Source: Tetmemena sp. SeJ-2015 (Eukaryota > Ciliophora > Spirotrichea > Sporadotrichida > Oxytrichidae). From it: a stretch of 64,000 bases of DNA. The DNA lies in the NCBI GenBank assembly GCA_027382625.1, contig JAJKFJ010022581.1:1-64000 (forward strand), read 5' to 3'. Shown piece after piece: positions 23,200-36,400 of the stretch; position 1 is the first letter of the stretch; each line of letters opens with the position of its first letter. Position numbers and translations under genes: made by a program. The notes beneath the pieces were generated by a model. That model did not search any database, had not been told where the DNA came from, and saw only the letters and a program-made list of their open reading frames with translations.

Positions 23200-24860
23200 T
23201 CAAACATCTTCAAGAACCAAAAGCTCCCTTCCAGTATAAAGATCTGGTTCGCTCTATATGTTCAATTTATTAAAGGAGATTAATTAAAAAACTAAAGATA
23301 ATAAATTTAATTTACAACATTTGCACGTATTTTTTATAATTTAATTCGAATACTAAAATGTTTAAAATCTCATTCGAATCTTAACAATTCAAACTCTAGT
23401 TATTAAAATTATTAAAATTAATACTCTAATTGTATTAAATATCTTATCCAAATTTAATTAAGATTTGCTAATATCTTCTTAATCTATAAACTTAAAATAG
23501 CAACTTTATTTAAAGTAAATATAAATTAAATAAACTAAGCTCAATTACTTACTTTAAAATTAAGAAGATTTTGCAAATATAAAAAATTTGAATCGCAGTA
23601 TTTTTTTTAAAAAAGATTAATTAAAAGAGGAAAATATAAGGTTTATCCTATGGTTATAGTCTAATAATTTTCAATGATTTTTTTCTTTTGGACTGATTTC
23701 TTTTATGTAACTCCATCTGCTGTGTATCTTTCTCAGTTTTAATATCTTGGTATATATCTTAATGATAAACTGTGTGCCTGTTTTTATTGTAGGCAAAAAT
23801 GTGCCAAAATTTGAGAATTCTTCCTTTCTTGTACAGTTTAAACAAAACTATGTATCTTCTGATCAGCAAGTAAAGACTTTTGAAAACAACTTAAAAGATA
23901 TAATACTTATAATTATTTGGTATTAAATTATTGGAAAATCTTTGAATCACTTAAAATAAGAGTTAAAATGGGATAGGAGTATTGGTGAGGATCATTTTAA
24001 TCACAAAAAAAATAAAGTGATAACTTAGAAAGTGAAATAAAATTTTGAAGGCGAAATACATCATGATTATAAGATTGATGAGTATTTGGAAGAATAGAAC
24101 TACTATAATAGAATAGCCACCAGCGTATTGTATTGCATCGTCTTCCACAAAGTCAAAGAAGATAAAGAAGTGATACACTATTCCTAGAATGCAAATTTCG
24201 TTAAAACCTCCATCTTGTTCATCAAAGAGTCTTCAAAGGGAAAAACTGAAAGCACATATATCACGTGGATCAGCTATTGAAGCATCAAATACATCAGATG
24301 AAGAGCTCCATTCAAATCAGCCAAGAAAACTGCTGTTAGCACAAACAGCAGTCTTCTCATTAGGAACCAGACTGGGTACACAAGACTGTAAGGCTTTTCC
24401 ACATTAATTTCATCATAGAAAGAACCAGTAACTGACTCAACGTGCTCTAATTTTAACTCTGACCTGAAAACTCTAATCACAAAGTAAGTCAGTAAAGGAA
24501 GCAGAAGAGTGATCACGATAAACACTATGCTCATAATAGATGTCGCAATCATTGTCATGTCGTTGAATCCAATCTATAAAGTGTTATTGAAACTATCTCA
24601 TTACATTCAGCAAGTTAACAAAACCCATCAGAGTGAATTATTTTTGTGTTTTTATCATAAATTAAATTTATTGAATTCTAAAAACCCTTCGATGAAGAAT
24701 CGAATGATGCCGTTGAAAAAGAGAAGACTTGCCAAAAGCTTTTATACTTTACTCAATTTAATAATTTAATCTATTGGTGCATCGACTCATGAAATTTATA
24801 AGAATAGCGATAGGAATGAGTGCTAGGAAAATCCAAAGGTAAAAATTTTAAGATCCAAGT
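23200..24860 (-). CDS. Gene B C-terminal membrane domain and tail
   Basis: Spans in order: NFYLWIFLALIPIAILINF (24,780-24,860), TMIATSIMSIVFIVITLLLP (24,470-24,560), VYPVWFLMRRLLFVLTAVFL (24,290-24,400) and YSIIVVLFFQILINLIIMMY (24,040-24,150). Before the last span lies YHFFIFFDFVEDDAIQYAGG. A long basic tail with many Lys, Arg and Gln follows to the TGA at 23,202-23,200. Gene A has the same spans in the same order. Confidence 0.8.
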
Positions 24861-27800
24861 CCTTATATAAGATACTTGGAAGAATATCGTTAGAGAGTTA
24901 GGTTAGAATAATAGCCTTATTTTTGCTTTAAAGATATCTAAAGAATCGAATCTTTCATTGTAAGGAATACTGTCGGGAAAATTAAACTTTAAAACAAGAA
25001 AATGTAATAAATCTGTAATAAAAAATCCTTAATTAAAAATAGTAAATATAATCCTGACAACTTTCAATATAATTTCAGACCAATATTTGTCCACTTATAT
25101 TTATTTAATTATAATTTTTTTAATCAAAGATAGCTTGGAGAGCGTCATCGGAAGGAAACAAGTCAAGGGTGACGATCTGGATTAGCATGGAGAAAATGAA
25201 GTTGGCATTTGATGGCATGTTAATGTCTAGTAGGGGCATATGGATCACCATTTGCAAAGAGTTTATCAGACCCCACAAATACTACATCGTAGTAGCCCTA
25301 TATTGCAATCCATAAATTAAAAATTAATTTACCGCCTAATTATAATATTCAATTTCTTTGTAAAGGAAAGAATAAACTAATTTATTAAAAAATAATCGAA
25401 TTATTCTTATACCTATTATATCACGGTTAAACTGAAATTAGTGTTCTTTTAGTAAATTACATGAGTATGTTTGTGCCCATATTGATAATAACTAATGTAT
25501 TCATGGTTTATACAACTTCAGGTGCTGCATCCAAAATAGGAGCTAAAGAAATTAATAATCTCATCATGAAATTACATTCTCTGGCTTGCTTTGGTATTTA
25601 AAATGTAGTAGTATACATGAACAAAATTATTTAAATTAAACTTGACTGGTAAATTTTTGTCTACGCTCATGAAGTACCCATTCATGTATATTTGCATTTG
25701 CAATATGTCTTTCGTCTAAACATTAAAGCTTAAAACAGCAAAACGATTGATATAAATCCTTTTGTTAGTTTGTGGACTGAAACTTACCTATGATTTAGAG
25801 ATTGAAGAGGAGTCGTTGAAATAAATCTGGACAACCATTCTTTTTTGGGTAAAGCTAGTTATCTTGAATTTTTATGTGGTAGTCTTAAAATAAATTAGAA
25901 GCGAGTGCTCTCTTTTAAGAAGATTGTAGTCCTTGCTTCTTGAGTATGAAGGAGAGAATAAAAGTTAGAAAATATTTTTATTGAGAACTGCATCGTTGAA
26001 TGCAGAGTATGATCTGGGCACTATAACTGACTTTCCAAACTCTATAGTTACTATTCCTAGTTAGGATATTCTTTACATACTAGGCCTTAGGTCACTGTCA
26101 AAGGCGTTTGTAATAACCAATTTGATTATTTTGCTTTTGAGTGCTGTAGCATTATTCTTTATCACTAAATCTTGGAATTAGTCTAGCATGTCGCCAGTCA
26201 CTACTGTTGTATTCTCTTATGAATATAGTTAAGAAAGCATTTTTAAATTATTTTGCAATCAATAACTAGATCTATCACTTAATTAGCAATGGTCTGGTTG
26301 AAGGTATCTGGTGGAATAGAGTTTTAGGTTTATGTATCTGTAGTTTTGTTAAAATTAATGATTTAAATTTATAAAATAAAGTATTTATTCGGATAATAGG
26401 AATTTGAACAAGCGCATTAAAAGCAAAAGATTTATAATAAGCGCATTGAGATACTGGACATAATTATCAATACTTGCTATTCTATAGTCGTTGCCAGCTT
26501 GGATCTGAGTGTTAATAGGAGCTGTTGATACAGTTAATGGCAACACATTCATTGATAATCAATCACAAATTAATTTAAAAGTTATTCTAATTGATTGACA
26601 AAGAATATTTCCATGTAAGAAAGCTGAGAATAATATCCGTCCACTAATAAAACTTAAACTGCATGAGGACCCACCAAAGATGCATCCATCGGATAGAAGG
26701 TAAAAGAATTGAACATGGGAAAGAACTGAATGAATTTAGATTCTAGGCCTCCTATTATGTTGACTGAAACGTAGTTAGGATTGCCATTGGGATTAACACT
26801 GTCTGGCAATCTATAGGTAGCAAACATCCCTACTACTAATGTAAAGTTCATCAATTATTGAGTGAAATAAGGTGGTTTTAGAGGTGGAGGTGTAGTGGTT
26901 GTTGATGTAGTTGTTGTAGTTGTAGTACTCGAAGTTGTACTCGTTGTTTTAGTTGTGGAAGTACTTGAAGTAGTAGCCGTAGTTGAAGTGGTTGTTGAAG
27001 TAGTGGGTGCAGTTGTAATTGTTGGAGAGATGGTGGAAGATTAAGTCGAAGTTAATTGGGATGTTGTTGGGGAGGGAGTAGTCGGGTCAGTAGAAGAAGC
27101 CGATGGGAAAGGGGTTGTAGAAGATGAAGTAGAATCAGTTGTTGTGGATGAAGAAGAGGTTGAAGTAGTTGTGGTTGATGTTTCTGTGGTAGTTTCTGAG
27201 GTTGATGAAGTAGTTGTTGATTCTGGAGTAGGAGTGGCTAATGTGTCAGTACTAGGAGTTATTAAACTTTCGGTAGCAATTAATGGAGTTGTCGAAGATG
27301 TTTAAGTAGTAGCGGACGGTGAGGGGGTCGTAGTAGATGAGCTAGATGTATAGGAAGTAGTGGTTTCAGTGATTGTGCTTGATGAACTGGTCGAAGTGGG
27401 CTCAGGAGTTGTTGTTTCAGTTGTAGATGGGAGTCAAATCTCAAAAATAAAATATTATAAATCAAAATTATTATTTTTATAAATTCAGATTTGTGACAAA
27501 TAATTTAAGTTCCTCGTGAACAATTATCTTGAAAGATTTATATTAAAAAATTAAATTTATCACTATCATTAAAAATTAAAAGAATGCAAAAAATATTTGT
27601 TTCTATTGAAAATCTCTTGCATCGAAAGCTAAAATAAAAAACTGCTTTAAGCGATGCTTTTTTAGTAAGCGCTTCTCAAATAATTAGAACCAATTTTATG
27701 GATTCCCTATCATAAATTATATTAAAATAAGGCAAAACTATTTAATCGATACAAAACATAAAATTTTTAACCATTCCATCTCCAAGAAATTAAAAATAAA

Positions 27801-30800
27801 AAGAAGGATAAATAGCTAACTATGTCAGATTATATTTCTAAATCATCTGCAGTTATCTAAAATAGTTTCAAATTAATTTACATAATTAGAAAAGCATTTA
27901 TTTTTCTATCATTCAAGCTGAAAAATAATCCAATTCTATTTTTTTTTAAATTATGTAAAGAAACTTGCTTTTAAAATTGCAAATTACAAAGACTAATACT
28001 CTAATTAATTGGATAACTTTGATAGCTAAGAAATCCTTAAATTTATGAAATTGAGAGAAAAAAAGAGCAAGCTAAAATTATTAATTTAAACAATCAATTT
28101 CATATTGCATGAATGAATTCCACATATAAATTAAAAATTTAAGGATAGTGTTGTGGATGTTGAAGAGATTGTCGTTTCCGATGGAGCAGATGTTGTTGTC
28201 GTCGTGGAAATAATAGTAGTGGTAGATGCATCAGTAGTGGATGAGGATTATGTTGTAGGTGATGTTGATGTTGTCGATGATAGTATTGTTGTTGTCGGTG
28301 ATGGAGTTGTCGTAGTCGATGATGCTGTTGTCGGTGATGGTGTTAATGTTGTTGTTATTGTCATTGTGGTAGTAGACGATGTAGTCGAGGCTGTTGTTGA
28401 AGTTTAAGTCGTTGTAATTTATAGTGGGGTAGTAGTGGAAGCAGAGGGCGTAGTGGTAGAGGAGGAAGTTGTTGTTGACGAAGTTGTTGAACTCGTAACT
28501 ATTGTCGTGGTTGAAGTTGATGTTGTAGGAGCTGGAGTTGTTGTCGTTGAGATGATTGTAGTAGTTGAGGCCTTTGTAGTAGTTGGCTATGTGGAAGAAG
28601 ATGTAGAAATGGTGGATGACATAGTTGTTGAAACTGTTGTAGCTGTTGGTGTTGGAGTAGCTGTAGTTGTACCGGTAGTAGTCTATGTAGTAACTTTAGT
28701 TGTAGTGGGAGAAGCAGTCGTGGTTGATGTTGATATTGTAGTTGTTGATGTGGTTGTCGTAGATGTTGGTGCAGCTGTTGTGATCGTAGTAAAAGAGGTA
28801 GTTGATACGGCAGTGGTAGTGGCTTTAGTAGTGGTTGACGCGGTAGTTGTGCTAGGAGTAGTTGTTGCTATTATTGTTGTAGATGGTGCAGGTGTTGTAC
28901 TTGTAGACTTGGTCGTGGTTGATGTTGATGAGGTGCTAGCTGTAGTAGATGTAGATATGGTTGAAGTGCTTGTTGCTACAGTTGTAGGAGCAGGGGTGGT
29001 TGTAGCGGCTTTTGTGGTTGTTGAAGTGGTTGTGGTGCTTGTTGTAATTGCAGTGGTTGTTGGAGCGAGAGTAGTTGTGGCTGGTTTAGTAGTTGTCGAA
29101 GTGGTGGTAGTGGATGTGGTTATAGTGGTAGTTGTTGGTGCAGGTGTAGTGGTTGGAGCCTTTGTGGTTGTCGCAGTGGTTGTGGTGCTGGTAGTCGTTG
29201 TAGTTGTTGTTGGAGCAAGGGTAGTTGTGGCTGCTTTAGTAGTTGTTGATGTGGTTGTAGTGGTTGTTGTAGTGGTGGTGGGCGCGGGAGTAGTTGTTGT
29301 AGCCTTTGTAGTTGTTGATGTGGTAGTGGTTGTGGTAGTAGTTGTGGGTGCTAGCGTAGTAGTGGTAGCTTTTGTGGTTGTTGGAGCAGGAGTAGTTGTA
29401 GTGGTGGTCGTTGTGGTTGTCTTGGTTGTAGTACTGGTTGTCGTGGTGGTTGTTGTGGTTGTGGTAGTTGTTGTGGTGGCTAAATTGGGAACTTAAATAG
29501 AAACAATAGATAGCGAGAAGAAGACATCTTTGGCCAAGTAGAGATTGGTTTGTTATTGTGAAGTAATTTTGAACTAAAAGTAGGCATTTGTCTTCTAGTC
29601 TGTTAAATAAATATAAGTTGGTTAGAATAGAATGGCTCTGGTGGCACTATTGAATGTGGTAAATGAAGGAAGAGTGGTTGAGTAGGTGGAGTTATCAGAG
29701 GCATAGTACAAAGTGTAGACTACTGTGGTTAAGCATGGTGAAATAAATTTATGTTGAAACTATTAAAGGGCCTCTCCAAAATTTTTAAATAGTTAGGCTT
29801 GGATTCAATGTTAAGTTCAGGGTATAATTCTGCTATGGCAGCACGGAATTTTAAATTTCATTTTAAAAACAATCTAAATTTAATAAATATTAAGTGTCTA
29901 TCTAAATAAAAAAATTTTGGGTTAGCATTAAAATATTAGAACTCGATCAGAAAAATAAATTCTATTAAGTCATATGAAGTTCCAAACAAAAATACGAATT
30001 ATACTTTCTAATAAAAATATTGTAAATAAGTTGCAGATGCATTTAAATTTAATTATTGATCAATCTTCAATTTAGCAGCTTCTCTAAAAACTCAATTACA
30101 AATTGAATTTTAATAATATATGGATTTATTTAAAGGAATCAGTGGTCATCTTAAAAGGACACCATGAGGTTGAGACATCAATATCTAATGAATAGGTAAT
30201 GGTCGCTACTGTGAATCCTGTGCTGTCTACATTTCCAAAGCTCCAGCAATTCCCGACGAAAGTGCCTGTAATTGGGTTTGGACAATCATTGAAAATGGCT
30301 GCTTAATATAATTGGTTTTAAATTACAGTATTGTAATTTTTATTTCTAAGCAAAGGCTAGCGAGAGAAATACCATTTATTGAGTCAATTTAAATCAAACT
30401 AAATATATCAAAGATGATAGTTACTATATAAAAGGATAATTAAAGCTTTGAAAAAGAGAGAGAGAGAGTGAGTGAAAATTTTTGACTATATAGAGCAGTG
30501 GTAAATTTAGTGTGAGGATAGTCTCCTTCTGAATGCTGTAAATAGAGTGTTCTTCTAGAGCATTATGCTGATTTAATTCTGAGTTTTCAAACAAAGATAA
30601 GTTTCTGTTTATAATGGCTGTCTTTCTTATCAGGACTCTTGTCTCCTCAGTTTGTTACTATAAATTTTATTAAATTTAACTAGTTTTAGTTGATGCGGTT
30701 GTAGTTGAAGATATAGAGAGAGGCATTTAATTTAAGAATTAATTAAATTCTACCAGAAATCATACGCGCTAAATAATCCACTATAATAAAATTGATGCTG

Positions 30801-33800
30801 AAACAGAAACAAGAGAGTTTCTGCCTGTTTCTGTAATAGTTTGCGCTGCTATTGATGTAATTGGGAAGCAAGTATAGCTATCTTTATAGCTCATTATAAA
30901 TCCTTTTTGATAATAGCCCCTTAAATTATAAATAATATTTAAATAAAATGGATATTCTTCAATAAAAAAACTCAATTATTTTAACTCCTTGGCAAATAGC
31001 GCTTACCATTTAAGAGGTATGAATAAGTAATGCCTGCGAAAAATATATCCTCCACTGACTAAGAGAACAAAACAGACTAAAGAGTTGAATAATCTATAGT
31101 AAAGACAACTCAGCTTTAATTATTTAAACTATAATTATTTATACAAAATTAAAGTGAATTTAAAATCATGCTAAAATTAAACTAAGATGAAAAGTAAACT
31201 GAATTTGTGCTGTGTGAATTTTAATTTAACTTCTCATATCAATTTTTATTACTGATAATATTTGTTAAAAAATATTTATTTAAAAAGCTTTTTTAACTAA
31301 TTTTTATTTTCTGATTAGACATAATTTAAAGATTTCATATTCTATAAAAAATAAAATATTTAAATTATCAGTTTCTCAATCAATTAACCTTTATATTTAC
31401 TCTTGTATAAGTAAAATTAAATAAAAATAGAAGTAATAAGTTTTATATTACATTTTATGAAAATAAATGAGCCTAGAATTGTCATAGTGTTATCCAAAAA
31501 TATAATTATTTTATTTCCACGAAGTTAACCAGTGCGAGTCGATGAATTTATGGAGCCTATAGGGATATTAAATATTAAAAATTCTATTTAATGTATCTAT
31601 TGGATTTTGAGAAGAAATATTTTGATAAATCATTTTTGTTGTTGAAAAAACTATGATTAAATAAAGAAAAGAATATTATTTTTAAGATAATTGTAGATTC
31701 TCAAATAAGTTTAATGTATTTTTTATATAATTGAATTTGTTACCTCTTATCATTATTTAAATAAATAAATTTATCTGGACACTCAAAGAAGAGTATAATA
31801 AAAGAAGGATGAACTAAATACAACAGTAAATACAAATCTTGAAAAAATATTTGATAAAATATTTCAGCAATACCAATTAAAACTACATAAGTTATAAATT
31901 AACAACATTACGAATAAAAAATAAAATATGAAAGACATTTCATGTCAATAAATTCCCATTATTTTTATGACTCTAACAATTTAAAGCTAATTTCTAAATT
32001 TTCTAATTTGAAGATTTTTTAATGTAAGAATTTCCATTCTAAAAAGAATAAATATTTCTGAATGAACTTATATTAATATAAAATTGTAGATATTATATTA
32101 CTTAAATTAAAAAAATAATTTTATTGTAGATTTGAATGCAACATAATTTATAGCATAACCGTAGGTCTTGATTTATATAAATAATTACAAACTTTCCAAT
32201 AAATTAATAAAAGATACTAATGCTTTATCAATAAAATATATATTAACAAGAAAACATATTTATATTATTGGGTCTTTTAGTTCTATAATCTTTTTATTTT
32301 TTAACTCTAAAATGTCTTTCTATTAAAATGAAGAACTATATGTTCATTTGTTCTACACTTATTTTTTAAATTTAGACAGGATAATTTTAGATTATATTGA
32401 TTAATTATTGATTCCCCAGCACTCGCCATAATTATTTATTTTAATCAGCGTAGTTATACTTGTAGCCTACCTAGACACCGCCAGTCGACATACTCATCCA
32501 GTAAATAACTCTAGTGGTAACTTCCACAAATCCTGCTGTGCAAGCCATTAGATAAAGAGGCGAAGAGCTTATGCTTATAATTCTTTTTATAAATTAACAC
32601 TAAATTTCTTAAATATTGCAAAAGATAAATAAGTGATGCCGCAAATTTTTTCCTTCATGATATTAAATATTTAGCTACTTTATAGTTTCTTTTTTGTTTT
32701 AAAGTAATGCAAATTTAATGATGGGATTGCTTTAAAACTTTTCATTAAAAAAATAATTATAGAATAATTGCTTACAGCTTTGATAACGTGTTACCCATTT
32801 TGTGGGTACGCCTCTGAATCTATGCTCTTAAACCACTAAGTAAAAATAAAGATAGTAGCGAAGTTAGTATACTTGGTAGACAGGATAGTAGAAATATTAT
32901 AATACATCACAGATTTAAATTATTATTTAGCCACACCAAAAATAATTATAGATCTTAATGGAAATAAAAGGTATTTATTATTAAAAATTCACTAATAAAA
33001 CGTAAGTTTAATAGATATTTGAAACTATTAAAACATATCCTTACTATTTTTATTAATAATGAATGAATGGTAATTTTTGTATAAATTTTTCCCCGCATTT
33101 TTAAAATTACAAAGTAAAAGAAAAAAGAAAAATGGGGGAAATAATCTTTAAAATAAACAAAAAAGGAAAAATTTCATTAAAAGTTTTAACAAAAAATTTC
33201 CTAAAAAAGTTTAAACTAAATAAAAAGATTTTTAAAAAAATTAAAACAGATTAATGATATAATAAATTTAAACACTTAGATACCAAAAATATAAATTTTT
33301 TTTTTTACAGCTGGAGAAAATGTTCCTGCAGCGTTGAGCACTTATCCTCCAAGCACAAACATGTTGCTAACATAATCTGCGCAATACATTTGCGCAAGAG
33401 TAATGTTATAATATAGGATTGAGTTTTAATATAAATGAAAAATATGCTTATTCATAATCAGAAACGAAAAGTATAGTATTCTGTTATAATTTTATTACTG
33501 TCTATAATATTTAGCATGAATCTCTATGCATTCATTGATGTGTCGAATATATTTTCTTATTAATATTATTTTTTTTTAAATTCTGAGGATTTAGATTTTA
33601 TGCAAAAAATATTTATTTTACTTCATGGATTTCTAAGAAGTTATTGTTCAAAATTCATTAATTTAAAAAATTTAAAATTTTAAGAAAAATGATTTTGTAT
33701 TTAAAAAACTAATTAACCAATTTAAATTAAATTTATTTTTTTTTTGGAAAAATCTGATAAATTTTATACTATATCTAGAAGCTAACTTTAAAATTATATT

Positions 33801-35990
33801 AAACTCGTCTGCGTTAGAATTCACTCTTATTTATTTATAAATCCATGATGAAGAGAATCTAACAAAAAATGTATGTTTATAATTAAAATTAAATTAATTT
33901 ATTAAACTTTTTCTTTATAAATATATTTAATTATGAATCTGATACTGTGAATTCCTTGTAAATAAATAATAATAAGTATTGAGACTGATAAAGTTTTTGC
34001 CTTCAACAGCTAGAAAATCGGTGCCTACATTGAAAGTAGCAGGAGATATTGTCAAAATAACTCATTTAATAAATCTTAAATTTTCTCAAAAATTGTACAA
34101 TGACATCAGTTAACAACAATTTTTGTCTTAACATTCATTTAAAAGTAACAAGATTATTTAGTTCAAGAATAATTTAATTTTTTTTTAAATATAGAAAAAT
34201 CAATATAAAATTAATTTTTTGAATTAAATTTTATTAATTTTTGACACATTTTAAGAATTAAATCTTTTAAAAAAGGTTAAGAGAGTTTAAAAATAATTTT
34301 GAAAATAAAATATTAAGAATATAAGTTAGGCTGTATTAATTAAGTCTCCTGTGAGTGAGTTGAGGAAGACATAATATTTATTTAAATATGTTGCTGAAAT
34401 AGAATTAACCACAAGATAATTAGCATTTGGGCTTTTAAAAAAAAAATAACCCTCCTAAAAATAAAAAAAATTATTATCCTTTAATTTTCCTAAATTTAAA
34501 TTATTAATTGAATCTTTAATTATTTGGGTTTCACCTTTAGTTTTTAAAATGGAAGCATTTATTAACCCAGAGATTGAGAAAACTTACAGCTACTGCTCCT
34601 CATGGTCGTAGTCTCTTAAATACATCATGGACTCAACAGAGATTTTTTTAAGAGCACGTGACACTCTTCATTTGAGACCAATCATGGAAGATTAATACAC
34701 TCGAGAGTTTTTCAGTGATAGAAAGATGGCTTGCGCAAAGAAGTATCTCGCAATTGAAATGGCATTTTAGAAAGCAGTTCTGGCAGCCTAGAAACGCAGA
34801 ATTGGAGTCTAATATATCCAATACTACTTCATCAGATGCAAGATGCTGAAAACTTTCTTGATGGGCGTTGATTATAGAGCTTCTAAATCATTTGAAGCCA
34901 ATCGAACGCAGGAGGATATCACTAGCCTTAGTAGATTAAAAGGCCAGTAGTAAACATTCTACAGTTGTAAGTTCATGATTTTACTTTGGAGAATTCTAAG
35001 GTGCTAATTTGCGAGATCAATGATGCGAATCTGTGAGGTGATTGGTGCGGAATGGCGCGGTTAAAATTTCTAATATAATTTTTGAGGTACAGAGTAGGAT
35101 AAGTATGGAAAGTAAGATCAGCTTTAATGTCAGTAATGCAGTACCTTCAGAATGCTATTAAATGCGTGAGAGACATAAAAGTTGAGAGCTAGAATCAGAA
35201 TTGCTGCAAGGGAAAGGATAATAAGAAAGAATTATGGTTTGTACTTTGGGTATCCAAAATATAACACTACAGTAGAAAATAGTTCTAGCACTTGAGAGAG
35301 TCAAGAGGTGAACTAGTTATTCTGTAATTTATGTTCAGAGAGCTTTATCTAAAATCACATATTAAGCTATCTAACCCCAATTACAGATAGGACTTATATT
35401 CGCCTGTTATCTTAGAGAAAAATCAATTCACGAAAAAGTATTCGTATTCATCTTATATAAAATCTGGTTGAGATTGCTAATTTGATGGACGAGATATTTT
35501 TGTTTGTGCTGACAAGAGTTTTTTACCATTCTACAGCTAAGAGACTGTTGAGTTTCATGGCTATAGGATATCGAAATTCATATGTAGCTTGAGAATTTAT
35601 TGCTGCGTCTGAGGTAGCAGCAGCTATAAAGTATGATGAATTCACCACTTTTGTTTGCATAAGTAAAAAGTGTACATTTAAATTTACATTCATCTAAACT
35701 TAGCTTTTTTATTATGAATATTTACACCAATTAATGAAAACTCTAAAGAGGATTTTGTTAAATTAAAAAATTAACTTTTTAAATGATTAAGATTAGATTT
35801 TCTTCAAAGTTTTTTCCTTTTTAATTTTTTCATATTATTTAAAGATAAGAATTTATAGAGTTTATAAATATCGAGCCATTTGTTGAGATTATAAATATAA
35901 AAAGTCTCCCGAGGTCCATCCATATATTTTGGGAACAGGAGCAGTTAAGCATATTGTGCTATACGACTTTTGGACCATCAAGCAATCAAA
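23200..35990 (-). CDS. Gene B: large surface protein with an extended mucin-like region
   Basis: Minus-strand, many blocks, TAA/TAG as Gln, stop TGA 23,202-23,200 (tail ...GRELLVLEDV). Blocks in protein order: 35,988-35,890 (possible ATG at 35,988, CLTAPVPKIYGWTSGDF), 34,440-34,325, 34,070-33,950, 33,410-33,300, 32,570-32,400, 30,310-30,120, 29,830-28,150 (CADG-like domain and long Thr linker), 27,424-26,440 (second Thr/Ser/Pro stretch and following domain), 26,190-25,440, 25,320-25,140 and 24,860-23,200 (membrane segments, tail). The mucin-like part is far longer than in A, C or E. Presumed heavily O-glycosylated cell-surface protein; ligand unknown. Gene G lies nested, on the opposite strand, between the first two blocks. 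Confidence 0.75.
26440..27424 (-). CDS. Gene B: Ser/Thr/Pro mucin-like stretch and post-linker domain
   Basis: Open with the ciliate code: about 180 residues of Thr, Ser and Pro (ETTTPEPTSTSSSSTITE and so on), ending TTTTPPPLKPPYFTQQ. Then comes the globular piece FTLVVGMFATYRLPDSVNPN, GNPNYVSVNIIGGLESKF and FYPMDASLVGPHAVQV, equivalent to gene A 40,600-40,920. Genomically it is joined to the upstream Thr block only after removal of the 730-bp IES. Confidence 0.8.
27420..28149. other. IES, 730 bp, pointer GTTGT
   Basis: GTTGT at 27,420-27,424 and 28,150-28,154 flank AT-rich DNA without coding signal. Excision joins SSTSTT to ETTTPEPTS in frame (minus strand), inside the mucin-like region. 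Confidence 0.8.
28150..29830 (-). CDS. Gene B: CADG-like domain and long Thr-rich linker
   Basis: The part from 29,830 to 29,490 reads NYTLNLTLNPSLTI, VVYTLYYASDNSTYSTTLPS, FTTFNSATRAILFQ and, after IES removal, PTDQKTNAYFQFKITSQ, then SLSIVSIQVPNLATTTT. It then runs without a break into about 440 residues dominated by Thr (ACN codons) with Ala, Pro, Lys and Ser, ending at the 730-bp IES. The codons are varied ACA/ACT/ACC, so this is protein-level repetition, not a simple DNA satellite. A frame change is needed near 29,740. Confidence 0.8.
29602..29616. other. IES, 15 bp, pointer GTT, conserved site
   Basis: GTT at 29,602-29,604 and 29,617-29,619. It is a multiple of three, so the frame is open either way, but excision gives FQPTDQKTNAYFQF, aligned with genes A, C and E. 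Confidence 0.7.
30120..34440 (-). CDS. Gene B propeller-region blocks
   Basis: Recognisable blocks: 34,440-34,325 (SPNANYLVVNSISATYLNKY), 34,070-33,950 (ISPATFNVGTDFLAVEGKNF), 33,410-33,300 (MYCADYVSNMFVLGGQVLNA), 32,570-32,400 (LMACTAGFVEVTTRVIYWMS, NNYGECWG) and 30,310-30,120 (NDCPNPITGT, FTVATITYSLDID). Each aligns to blocks of gene A in the same order. The intervening 30,320-32,390 and 32,600-33,290 are AT-rich; I found no convincing coding in them apart from possible fragments near 30,800 and 32,800. Confidence 0.6.
34549..35592 (+). CDS. Gene G: unknown protein nested in gene B, frame broken twice
   Basis: Starts ATG 34,549 and is open (TAA/TAG as Gln) for 178 codons to TGA 35,083-35,085, for example MEAFINPEIEKTYSYCSSWS and KKYLAIEMAFQKAVLAAQKR. 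Coding character continues in another frame from about 35,055 (YRVGQVWKVRSALMSVMQYL ... NPNYRQDLYSPVILEKNQFT) to a TGA near 35,470, and again in a third frame (NLMDEIFLFVLTRVFYHSTA) to TGA 35,590-35,592. The full product would be about 345 residues, basic, Gln- and aromatic-rich. No family recognised. The two frame breaks could be consensus errors, tiny IESs or real mutations. It lies antiparallel between the first and second blocks of gene B. Confidence 0.6.
35600..35885. other. AT-rich spacer
   Basis: Between gene G and the first gene B block; no feature seen. Confidence 0.4.
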
Positions 35991-36239
35991 ATAATTATCA
36001 ACCTATAATAATATTTAGCAATATGGACAATTTATTAAGGAATATTATGTTAACATAGACATCCTATTTATAATTTAAAAATATATAATTCATTTTTCTA
36101 AAGAAAAAAATTAAATCAAAATTTAAAGTTTTAAGCAAACTCTAATTAAAGATGAGAGATTAAAGAAAATGGGAATTACAAAAGAATGCAAATGTAAACT
36201 GAATATGAATTTGATTTTTCCCCATTAATAAAAAGAGTT

Positions 36240-36400
36240 TTATGGCTTTAACCGGGAACATTTTAAACTTATTATTTTATTTTTTGGGAAAAAACCCCAA
36301 AAATTTTTCAAATCTTAAAAAATCAATATTTTCCCAAAAATTAAAGAAGTTTAAAGTTTTTTAAAAATTATCATTCAAAATAAAATAAAACTAAAATTCC
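36240..36400. other. Likely low-quality consensus stretch
   Basis: Runs such as GGGAAAAAACCCCAAAAA with homopolymer-rich flanks resemble poorly polished long-read sequence. Similar stretches occur at 33,110-33,300 and 34,440-34,480. No feature assigned. Confidence 0.4.

Noticed and set aside
28153..29496. Val-rich plus-strand ORFs (84 and 353 codons), also at 16,633, 40,950 and 51,350
   Set aside because: They are the mirror of Thr-codon repeats on the minus strand, which continue in frame with recognisable domains of the surface-protein genes.
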